DNA from: QHWT01 sp046726015
Lineage (GTDB): Bacteria; Acidobacteriota; Vicinamibacteria; Vicinamibacterales; 2-12-FULL-66-21
Reading direction: 5' to 3'
Length of the DNA: 37,457 bases
NCBI GenBank assembly: GCA_046726015.1
Contig: JBKOZS010000341.1
Location: 1 to 37,457, forward strand
Both the position numbers and the translations under genes were made by a program. The notes under the pieces were generated by a model. The model ran no database searches, was not told the DNA's origin, and worked only from the letters and a program-made list of their open reading frames with translations. Shown piece by piece: positions 31,775 through 37,457 of the stretch. The stretch's first letter is position 1. Each line of letters begins with the position of its first letter.

Positions 31775-32715
31775 CTCGTGCGCGTGATCACCCAGCGGGC
31801 GATCGCGGGAAGCTGGCCGCCGAGTCCCGCCGCGCGGAGGCGTTCGAGCGCCCGCTGGACGCACTCGGCGGCCATGGTGCGCGAGGTGTCGAGGCCATAG
31901 AGCGCCGGATAGGTCGGCTTGCTCGCCGCGGCGTCCTTGCCGGCGGTCTTGCCGAGATCGTGCGACGCCCCCTCGACGTCGAGGATGTCGTCAACGATCT
32001 GAAACGCGAGACCGAGCTCGCTGCCGTAATCGTGGATGGCGTCGAGTTGGTCGGCGTCAGCGCCGGACATCACGGCACCAGAGAGTCCCGAGGCGCGGAT
32101 CACGGCGCCGGTCTTCCGCGCGTGCATCGCGCGCAGACCCTCCGCGTCGACGCGGTCGGCCGATCCCGCCGCTTCCAGATCGATCGCCTGTCCGCCGACC
32201 ATGCCGCATGGTCCCGCCGCGTCCGCCACGATCTGCAGCGTGCGCAGCTTGCGCGCGGCGAGCGTCTCGTCGGGAACGCCCTCAACGCGCCGCGGCTCGC
32301 GCGCGATCAGCGCGAATGCCTCGGTCAGGAGCGCGTCTCCTGCCAGGATGGCCATGCCTTCCCCGAACACGACGTGATTCGTCGGCCGCCCTCGACGCAG
32401 CGTGTCGTCGTCCATTGCCGGCAGATCGTCGTGGACGAGAGAGTAGGTGTGAATCAGCTCGAGCGCGCAGGCGGATGGCATCGCGAGCGCGCGGACGCGG
32501 TCGTCCGACGTGCCGCGCGCGGCGCCCACCGCTTCCGCGGCGGCGAGCGCGAGCACCGGACGCAGCCGCTTGCCGCCCGCGAACAGGCTGTAGCGCATGG
32601 CCTCGCCGACGCGCGGCGGACAGGCAGGCGCCGAAGGCAGGAAGCGTTCGAGCGCGCCGTCGACATCGGTGCGCCGGGCGTCAAGCCACGCGCGGAGATC
32701 CTCGTCGACTTTCAC
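31771..32715 (-). CDS. ispA: Polyprenyl (farnesyl/geranylgeranyl) diphosphate synthase
   Basis: 314 residues. It condenses isopentenyl diphosphate with allylic diphosphates, feeding quinone and undecaprenyl synthesis. The first aspartate-rich motif is VHDDLPAMDDDTLRRG (94-109: Asp96, Asp97, Asp102), the second FQIVDDILDVEG (238-249: Asp242, Asp243, Asp246), with FAGGKRLRP (45-53) binding diphosphate. Product length is not certain, so the symbol rests on its xseB-ispA context. The GTG start overlaps xseB as GTGA. dxs, often next to it, is absent. Confidence 0.92.
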   Translation of the reverse strand: MKVDEDLRAWLDARRTDVDGALERFLPSAPACPPRVGEAMRYSLFAGGKRLRPVLALAAAEAVGAARGTSDDRVRALAMPSACALELIHTYSLVHDDLPAMDDDTLRRGRPTNHVVFGEGMAILAGDALLTEAFALIAREPRRVEGVPDETLAARKLRTLQIVADAAGPCGMVGGQAIDLEAAGSADRVDAEGLRAMHARKTGAVIRASGLSGAVMSGADADQLDAIHDYGSELGLAFQIVDDILDVEGASHDLGKTAGKDAAASKPTYPALYGLDTSRTMAAECVQRALERLRAAGLGGQLPAIARWVITRTS

Positions 32716-32963
32716 CGCGTGCGATCGCCCTCGTCGTCCAAGCCAAGCGCCGCCGGCGCGGGTTTCACCTCGCCGCGCTCGGTGAGAATGTCCACCCGCC
32801 GCTCGGCTTCCTCGAGCTTCGAATGGCAGAAGCGCGAGAGCTGCACGCCCCGTTCGAACAGCCCGAGCGACTTCTCGAGCGCCAGGTCACCTTCTTCGAG
32901 GGTCTTCACGATCGTTTCGAGTTCCGCAATCGCGGACTCGAAGTCCTTAATGGTTGGATCCAT
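32712..32963 (-). CDS. xseB: Exodeoxyribonuclease VII small subunit
   Basis: 83 residues from ATG 32961-32963, starting MDPTIKDFESAIAELETIVK, then LEEGDLALEKSLGLFERGVQL, the standard two-helix hairpin of XseB, which binds the large subunit. The 40 residues open upstream come from the repeat array and are not used. It overlaps ispA as GTGA and is separated from xseA by the 162-base repeat-filled gap. Confidence 0.95.
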   Translation of the reverse strand: MDPTIKDFESAIAELETIVKTLEEGDLALEKSLGLFERGVQLSRFCHSKLEEAERRVDILTERGEVKPAPAALGLDDEGDRTR

Positions 32964-32977
32964 ATCAATCACTAAGA

Positions 32978-33147
32978 GGGTTCCCGGAGTTCCCCGGGTT
33001 CCACGTTCCCCGAGTTCTTGTTCCACAGGTTCTTGGTTCCCAGGTTGTGCGTTCTGCCGGTCCTTGGATTCGAGAACCTGCACTCGGGAACCCCACGGAA
33101 CCAGAACCCCTGGAACCTGTAGAACTCAGGAACCCGTGGAACCCTCT
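32978..33147. repeat. Inverted repeat-word array (GGTTC left, GAACC right) between xseA and xseB
   Basis: The left half repeats GGTTCC/AGTTCC words and the right half, from about 33072, repeats the complement (GGGAACC, GGAACC, AGAACCC, GGAACCTG). The array enters the last codons of xseA (Gly-Ser-Thr-Gly-Ser). Sequence differs from the GATTG array, but the head-to-head geometry is the same. I see no other element in this gap. Confidence 0.85.
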
Positions 33148-34547
33148 CCCGTATCAGAAACTTTGCACGAAATCTCGCCGTGCGCCAGCGTCACGTGAAC
33201 CGTGTCGCCGGTGCTGATCGATGCGGCGCTGCGAATGATCGACGTCTTCTGCTCGTTCCAGCAGACGGCGTAACCGCGACCGAGCACGGCAAGCGGGCTC
33301 AGGTTTTCGAGTCGGCCAGCCAGAGCGCGAAATCGCGCATCGGCGCGGTGCTGTGTTCGCCGTGCCGCGCCGGTCAGGCGGCCTTCGGCGGCGGTCAGCC
33401 GGGCACGGATGGACGCGAGACGCCGCGCGAGATCCCGTGCTTCGAGCCGTTGCCGCAACGAACGGTAATCGCGCGTGCGTCGCGCCATCAGGGCGCGGGC
33501 CGCCCCGCGCAGGTGATGCGTGAGTTCCGCCGCGTGACGGCCACGCAACGCCAGTCGCGCCGGGAAGGCCGCGAGGCCGCGCCGGCTCGAGAGTGCATGC
33601 ACCACATTGCGGCGCCTCTGCAAGTTGCTCCTTGCGGCTGCACGGAGGCGTCCGGACAGCCGTTCGATGCGATTGCAGAACTCGTCTTTCGCGGCAACGA
33701 CCATTTCCGCCGCCGCCGACGGCGTCGGAGCGCGCAGGTCGGCGACGAAGTCCGCGATCGTCACATCGACTTCATGGCCGACTGCAGAAATCACGGGAAC
33801 CGGCGACGCCGCGATCGCCCGCGCGACGATCTCCTCGTTGAACGCCCAGAGGTCCTCGACCGATCCACCTCCGCGGCCGACGATGACGACGTCCACACCC
33901 TTCACCCGCACGATCGCTTTCAATCCGCGCGCCACATCTTCCGCGGCCCCGTCGCCCTGCACGCGCGTCGGCCGGACGAGCACGCTCGCGTTCGGCGCGC
34001 GTCGCCGCAGCACTTTCAGGATGTCCCGGATCGCTGCCCCTTCGAGCGACGTGACGATGCCAATCCTCCGCGGCAGCGCAGGCAACGGCCGTTTCCGTTC
34101 CGCCGCGAACAGCCCTTCGGCCTGCAGCCGCTTCTTCAACTGCTCGAAGGCGAGCTGCAAGGCGCCGAGCCCTTTCGGCTCCAGATGCTCGCAGACGATC
34201 TGGTATTCACCCTTGGGTTCGTAGACGCCGATTCGCCCGCGTGCGACGACGTGGAGGCCGTCCTCGGGCTCGAAGCGGAGATAGCGGACGGCGGTTCGGA
34301 ACATCACCGCCTTCATCTGAGCGCTGCCGTCCTTCAGGGTGAAGTACATGTGCCCCGTGTTCCACACGCGGCAGTTCGAGATCTCGCCTTCGACCCAGAT
34401 GTCGCCAAAGCTGGATTCCAGCACGCCGCGCACGGCGGCGGTCAGCTCCGCGACGGTATAGATCCGGCGTTCGATGCGTCGCGGCGGCGGCGCGACGTGG
34501 CCCTCGGCGTCGTCGTCCTCGAACGGAATGTCGAACAGGTCCGGCAC
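33126..34547 (-). CDS. xseA: Exodeoxyribonuclease VII large subunit
   Basis: 473 residues. Exo VII degrades single-stranded DNA from both ends. It has an N-terminal OB-fold (TVAELTAAVRGVLESSFGDI, WVEGEISNCRVWNTGHMYFT) and the catalytic core with PRRIGIVTSLEGAAIRDIL, VDVVIVGRGGGSVEDLWAFN and ISAVGHEVDVTIADFVADLR. A long arginine-rich coiled coil follows, then the closing SPLAVLGRGYAVCWNE. The GTG start lies two bases after the ymdB stop. The last few residues derive from the adjoining repeat array. Confidence 0.96.
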   Translation of the reverse strand: MPDLFDIPFEDDDAEGHVAPPPRRIERRIYTVAELTAAVRGVLESSFGDIWVEGEISNCRVWNTGHMYFTLKDGSAQMKAVMFRTAVRYLRFEPEDGLHVVARGRIGVYEPKGEYQIVCEHLEPKGLGALQLAFEQLKKRLQAEGLFAAERKRPLPALPRRIGIVTSLEGAAIRDILKVLRRRAPNASVLVRPTRVQGDGAAEDVARGLKAIVRVKGVDVVIVGRGGGSVEDLWAFNEEIVARAIAASPVPVISAVGHEVDVTIADFVADLRAPTPSAAAEMVVAAKDEFCNRIERLSGRLRAAARSNLQRRRNVVHALSSRRGLAAFPARLALRGRHAAELTHHLRGAARALMARRTRDYRSLRQRLEARDLARRLASIRARLTAAEGRLTGAARRTQHRADARFRALAGRLENLSPLAVLGRGYAVCWNEQKTSIIRSAASISTGDTVHVTLAHGEISCKVSDTGEGSTGS

Positions 34548-34549
34548 GG

Positions 34550-35371
34550 TCAGTGTCCTGCAGCGCTTTTGCTCTCGAGCGCTTCAACCTCCGAGGCCGA
34601 CAGGTTGAGCCGTTCGATGGCGGTGGCGCGCCCGGTCGCCCGATCCGCGGTGACGATGACGGCATTGAGACGGCCGGGCCCGGTTGCCGATTCGAACTTG
34701 GCCGGCATACCGGTGAGGAAGCGCGCGAGCGCCACCTCGGTCGTGACGCCGATGATCGAATCGTGCGGTCCGGTCATGCCCGTGTCGGTGAGATACGCGG
34801 TCCCGTTTGGCAGGATGCGTTCGTCGGCGGTCTGCACGTGCGTGTGCGTGCCGAAGACCGCCGTCGCGCGGCCGTCGAGATGCCATCCCATCGCAAGCTT
34901 CTCTGACGTCGCCTCGGCGTGGAAGTCCACGATGATGACCCGCGCCCTGGGCTTGAGCGCGTCGATCTCGCGCCGCACGATCGCAAACGGGTCGTCGAGC
35001 GGCTGCATGAAAATCCGTCCCATGACGTTGATGACGCCAATCGGCTCACCGGTGCGCGTGCGCCCAAGGTAACTGCCGCGCCCCGGCACGCCCGCGGGGA
35101 AGTTGGCCGGCCGCAGCAGCTTCGGCTGACGCGGAATGTAATCCAGCACTTCCTTCTTGTCCCACACGTGATTGCCGGTGGTCATGGCGTCCACGCCGTA
35201 GCTGAGGATCGTATCCGCGAGGTCGCCGGTGACACCGAAGCCCGCCGCGGAATTCTCGACGTTGGCGATGACGAAGTCGAGCGACTCGCGCTCGATCAAC
35301 GCGGGAATCGCGCGCCGCGCGATCTCACGCCCGGGCTTCCCGAAAATGTCGCCGATGAAAAGAATGCGCAT
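34550..35371 (-). CDS. ymdB: YmdB-type metallophosphoesterase (TIGR00282 family)
   Basis: 273 residues from ATG 35371, starting MRILFIGDIFGKPGRE. Metal-binding motifs are IGDIFG (Asp8), VENSAAGFG, TTGNHVWDKKE, VDFHAEATSEKLAMGW and FGTHTHVQTADERI. YmdB of Bacillus hydrolyses 2',3'-cyclic nucleotides and affects biofilm and motility. The start is one base after the hsp20-like stop, and the gene next door is xseA. Confidence 0.95.
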   Translation of the reverse strand: MRILFIGDIFGKPGREIARRAIPALIERESLDFVIANVENSAAGFGVTGDLADTILSYGVDAMTTGNHVWDKKEVLDYIPRQPKLLRPANFPAGVPGRGSYLGRTRTGEPIGVINVMGRIFMQPLDDPFAIVRREIDALKPRARVIIVDFHAEATSEKLAMGWHLDGRATAVFGTHTHVQTADERILPNGTAYLTDTGMTGPHDSIIGVTTEVALARFLTGMPAKFESATGPGRLNAVIVTADRATGRATAIERLNLSASEVEALESKSAAGH

Positions 35372-35372
35372 G

Positions 35373-35813
35373 CTAGGCGCGGAGCGCGATGCGGATTTGC
35401 TTGCCGCGGCGCTCGTCGATGCGCGGCATCGAGATGCGGAGTTCCCCGGCCGTGAGCGAGGCGCTGGCGCGGCCGGCGTCGAATGCGCCATCGAGGCGCA
35501 GCGCGCGGGCAAACCGCCCGAACGCGCGCTCGGCGAGGTGGAACGCCGCCTCGCGGTGCTCGCACGCCGCTGGCATCTTCTGGCCAGCAATCATGAGGAC
35601 GTTGCGCGCCGACACGATGTGGATGGCATCCGACGGCACGCCGGGCATGTCGACCACGATTTCGATGCCTGTTTCCGTCTCGATTACGTCAAGCGGCGGG
35701 CTGCATTCGGCGGCGGCAACCGGGCGATCGGAGGGAGGGCCGTCCCAAATCAGATCGAACAGCCGCTGCAGATCCTCGGGCAAGTCGCGTCGTTCAAAGT
35801 AAATCTGCGCCAC
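35373..35813 (-). CDS. Small heat-shock protein (Hsp20/alpha-crystallin), divergent member
   Basis: 146 residues from GTG 35813 (start AQIYFERRDLPEDLQRLFDL). A second GTG at 35849 is in frame but adds an atypical extension. The alpha-crystallin core spans about 40-140: PPLDVIETETGIEIVVDMPG, CEHREAAFHLAERAFGRFAR and GELRISMPRID. It differs strongly from the two Hsp20 genes transcribed the other way. It is an ATP-independent holdase for unfolding proteins and heads the ymdB-xseA-nadK operon. A TGCTAGAAT extended -10 lies 7-15 bases upstream, which would make the mRNA nearly leaderless. Confidence 0.85.
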   Translation of the reverse strand: MAQIYFERRDLPEDLQRLFDLIWDGPPSDRPVAAAECSPPLDVIETETGIEIVVDMPGVPSDAIHIVSARNVLMIAGQKMPAACEHREAAFHLAERAFGRFARALRLDGAFDAGRASASLTAGELRISMPRIDERRGKQIRIALRA

Positions 35814-35862
35814 TGAAGGCGATTCTAGCACCCTTGCGCTGCCAGCCACTTAGAGCACATAT

Positions 35863-35901
35863 GAGTGCATAACAAGCATATTACATGCTTGACAAGCACT
35901 C
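35863..35901. promoter_or_regulatory. Nested 39-bp palindrome, probable heat-shock operator
   Basis: The order is GAGTGC, 4 bases, CAAGCAT, ATTAC, ATGCTTG, 4 bases, GCACTC: two perfect inverted repeats, one inside the other. Its right side also forms TGCTTGACAAGCA (35886-35898). It overlaps the -35 of the hsp20 promoter and lies between divergent hsp20 genes. It is neither CIRCE (opposite half-site order) nor the HspR HAIR box. Confidence 0.7.
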
Positions 35902-35917
35902 AGATGCTATTTATACT
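35889..35917 (+). promoter_or_regulatory. Consensus sigma70 promoter of the hsp20 pair
   Basis: TTGACA (35889-35894), exactly 17 bases, then TATACT (35912-35917). The predicted start is about 35924, leaving a 70-nt leader. The -35 sits inside the palindrome, so a bound repressor would block it. Confidence 0.8.
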
Positions 35918-35923
35918 GGGAAA

Positions 35924-35967
35924 GTCGTTGCCGGCCGGTGATTCAGCCCGGCCGTTAAACCAACGAC
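35924..35967 (+). promoter_or_regulatory. Structured 5' leader of hsp20 mRNA
   Basis: GTCGTTG (35924-35930) pairs with CAACGAC (35961-35967), and inside it CGGCCGG (35932-35938) pairs with CCGGCCG (35948-35954). The stem begins at the predicted transcript start. The AAGGAGG ribosome-binding site (35979-35985) lies outside it. Leader stabilisation or part of a thermosensor are possible roles. Confidence 0.5.
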
Positions 35968-35993
35968 TGAACCGTTTGAAGGAGGACACAACG

Positions 35994-36422
35994 ATGACCC
36001 TGGTTCGCTGGGATCCTGTTCGCGAGCTGGCGTCGATGGAGATCGACCGGCTCAATCAGATGTTTTCTGACGTGTATGGTGCGTTCGGCCGTTCGTGGGT
36101 GCCCGCCGTTGACGTCTACGAGAACGACAACCACGAGTTCGTCATCAAGGCCGAGCTCCCCGAGATCACGCGCGAAGACATCTCCATCACGTTCGACAAC
36201 GGCGTGCTCACGCTGAAGGGCGAGCGGAAGGCGGAGCTCGAAACCTCGCGCGAGCAATACCATCGCATCGAGCGGCATCATGGCAGCTTCACGCGGTCGT
36301 TCACGTTGCCCGCGACGGTTGACGCGGCGCGCATCCAGGCGTCTTACAAGGATGGCGTGCTGACGATTCGCGTGCCGCAGCGCGACGAAGCCAAACCGAA
36401 GCAGATCGAAATCAAGGAGTAA
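35994..36422 (+). CDS. Small heat-shock protein (Hsp20/alpha-crystallin)
   Basis: 142 residues from ATG 35994 with AAGGAGG nine bases upstream; the frame open from 35865 crosses the promoter and is not used. The N-terminus TLVRWDPVRELASMEIDRLN is followed by the alpha-crystallin domain (about 36-135: VDVYENDNHEFVIKAELPEI, GVLTLKGERK, YHRIERHHGSFTRSFTLP, DGVLTIRVPQ). The IxI-type tail QIEIKE mediates oligomer packing. It is first in the plus-strand hsp20-hsp20-rpoZ run. Confidence 0.96.
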   Translation: MTLVRWDPVRELASMEIDRLNQMFSDVYGAFGRSWVPAVDVYENDNHEFVIKAELPEITREDISITFDNGVLTLKGERKAELETSREQYHRIERHHGSFTRSFTLPATVDAARIQASYKDGVLTIRVPQRDEAKPKQIEIKE

Positions 36423-36428
36423 GCGATC

Positions 36429-36872
36429 ATGACGACGCAGTGGGATCTGATGCGTGAGCTGGCGACGATGCAGGACCGGATGAACCGCATCTGGGGCAAC
36501 GTCTACGATCGCGGGCGCGAAGATGTCTCGGGTGCCGGCGCCTGGCTGCCTGCTGTCGACATCTACGAGACGGCCGACAAGGAAATCGTGCTGAAGGCGG
36601 AGCTCCCCGGGCTGAAGCGTGAGGACATCGATCTGACGGTCGAGAACAACACGTTGACGATCCGTGGCGTGCGGCGCAAAGACGATGGCGTTGCCGATGG
36701 GCAGTATCACCGCAGCGAGCGCATCTACGGCGCCTGTTCGCGGTCGTTCACGCTGCCGAACACCGTCGACCCGTCACGCGTGAAGGCCGAGTATCGCGAC
36801 GGCCTGCTGACTGTCCGGTTGCCGCTTCGCGAAGAGGCGAAACCGCGGCAGATCGCGGTGGATGTAGACTAG
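36429..36872 (+). CDS. Small heat-shock protein (Hsp20/alpha-crystallin), second tandem copy
   Basis: 147 residues, six bases after the first copy; AAGGAG overlaps that gene's last codons. The N-terminus TTQWDLMRELATMQDRMNRI differs from the first copy, while the core (VDIYETADKEIVLKAELPGL, NTLTIRGVRR, YHRSERIYGACSRSFTLP, DGLLTVRLPL) and an IAV-type tail are shared. The two probably form mixed oligomers. The divergence suggests an old duplication. Confidence 0.95.
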   Translation: MTTQWDLMRELATMQDRMNRIWGNVYDRGREDVSGAGAWLPAVDIYETADKEIVLKAELPGLKREDIDLTVENNTLTIRGVRRKDDGVADGQYHRSERIYGACSRSFTLPNTVDPSRVKAEYRDGLLTVRLPLREEAKPRQIAVDVD

Positions 36873-36876
36873 CTGA

Positions 36877-37131
36877 ATGGCCGACAACGATATCCAGGGC
36901 ACTGATGCGGCGCAGGTCACGAACGAAACGCCTGCGCCGCCAATTACCAGCCGGTTTCTTTTCGTTGACGTGGCGGCGCAGCGCGCCAAGCAGCTGCGCC
37001 GCGGAGCGCTGCCGCGCATCGAGCGGCACAGCGGACCGCATAAGCTGGAACGGGTCGCCATGGAAGAAGTCCGGAAGGGCGCCATCCAGTACATCCTGCC
37101 ATCAGGGTACGCGGGCCCCGAGCACCGGTGA
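36877..37131 (+). CDS. rpoZ: DNA-directed RNA polymerase omega subunit
   Basis: 84 residues. The omega signature is TSRFLFVDVAAQRAKQLRRG (24-43), then HKLERVAMEEVRKGAIQYIL. Omega supports assembly and stability of the core enzyme. The N-terminal 20 residues are acidic and variable, as in many phyla. It lies four bases after the second hsp20 and overlaps the next gene as GTGA. Placement behind heat-shock genes is unusual; gmk or coaBC neighbours are more common. Confidence 0.88.
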   Translation: MADNDIQGTDAAQVTNETPAPPITSRFLFVDVAAQRAKQLRRGALPRIERHSGPHKLERVAMEEVRKGAIQYILPSGYAGPEHR

Positions 37132-37397
37132 GCGATCTGCAGCGACTGGTGTTCGGCGCGCTGCAGGGGTTCACCGTCAGTTCATTGTTCGTGCTTGCGC
37201 TCTTCATCGGCTTCTGCGTGCTGTTCAATCTGCGGAAGCTCAAACCTCGCGGCCGTCACGCCCGCGTCGTCCGAAACCTGGACGAGCGTCTGGGCGCGCC
37301 GCCTCAGTACCTTCCTCCGACCGTGCCTCGCGGTCCCGTCGATCAACTGCAAACCCCGGAACTTCAGGAAGCTCAGCGGCGTAAACAGTCAGTGTAG
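37128..37397 (+). CDS. Small single-pass membrane protein, unknown
   Basis: 89 residues from GTG 37128, overlapping rpoZ as GTGA. One membrane helix (about 14-34: FTVSSLFVLALFIGFCVLF) is followed by a basic stretch (NLRKLKPRGRHARVVRNLDE), so the C-terminus should be cytoplasmic, then a Pro/Gln-rich tail. No family was recognised. Operon position and codon use support a real gene. Confidence 0.7.
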   Translation: MSDLQRLVFGALQGFTVSSLFVLALFIGFCVLFNLRKLKPRGRHARVVRNLDERLGAPPQYLPPTVPRGPVDQLQTPELQEAQRRKQSV

Positions 37398-37405
37398 GAG
37401 GACGC

Positions 37406-37457
37406 ATGGAATTCGCCTTCGCGGCGGTGGTGTTCCTTGCGGCAATCGCCGTCATCT
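37406..37457 (+). CDS. Start of a membrane-associated protein, cut by window edge
   Basis: ATG 37406 has AGGAGG eight bases upstream, overlapping the previous stop region. Only 17 codons remain (MEFAFAAVVFLAAIAVI), a hydrophobic helix typical of a signal anchor or first membrane segment. Too short to identify. Confidence 0.6.
   Translation, partial: MEFAFAAVVFLAAIAVI

Noticed and set aside
33180..35072. 630-codon open frame on the plus strand across xseA and ymdB
   Set aside because: Both minus-strand genes have complete family signatures; the antisense product is Arg/His-rich composition only.
35863..35901. CIRCE element for HrcA
   Set aside because: CIRCE is TTAGCACTC-N9-GAGTGCTAA; here GAGTGC comes first and GCACTC second, 27 bases apart.

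Overview
The window is high-GC bacterial chromosome, with dense mostly minus-strand operons and start/stop codons that overlap by 1-8 bases. The housekeeping genes are chromosomal (thrS, infC, rpmI, HU, NadK, TlyA, XseAB, omega). Other traits are a TonB receptor with a carboxypeptidase-regulatory-like N-terminus, an ECF sigma/CHAT locus, paired small heat-shock proteins and heptanucleotide intergenic repeats. Together these suggest an Acidobacteriota-type soil bacterium, perhaps Vicinamibacteria. That placement is inference; no rRNA is present. I see no phage, IS element or CRISPR array.

Layout: 1-2836 (minus) is the thrS-infC-rpmI translation operon; infC appears to start at a rare AUC codon. 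A tRNA-Val(GAC) with its own promoter follows (2982-3121). 3191-10968 (minus) is a seven-gene overlapping glycan operon: two MurG-like and one GT4 glycosyltransferase, a heparinase II/III-like protein, an APH-fold kinase, a polysaccharide deacetylase and one unknown protein. 11149-20487 (minus) is the most unusual part. A Dpp-type peptide transporter (two permeases and a binding protein, no ATPases) runs directly into an ECF sigma factor, a TPR-CHAT cysteine protease, a zinc-finger anti-sigma-like protein and a secreted subtilase. The subtilase carries four identical QSTAAILE octapeptides encoded with different synonymous codons. HU (20527-20799) and a long inverted heptamer-repeat array (20902-21146) precede a cell-envelope operon (21163-25569, minus): phosphodiesterase lipoprotein, EnvC-like protein and an S41 peptidase lacking the usual lysine.

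RuvX, MltG and a TonB-dependent receptor lie on the plus strand (25608-29896). 30078-35813 (minus) is hsp20-ymdB-xseA-xseB-ispA-tlyA-nadK, a widely conserved cluster headed here by a small heat-shock gene. A divergent control region with a nested palindrome over a consensus promoter (35863-35917) drives two more Hsp20 genes, rpoZ, a small membrane protein and a truncated ORF at the right edge.

The best candidate for an undescribed system is 11149-16721 (sigma, CHAT protease, Zn-finger regulator, octapeptide-repeat subtilase) with its coupled peptide transporter. My model is a proteolysis-controlled sigma circuit with a peptide component. Gene families and repeats are read from the sequence; the circuit is inference.
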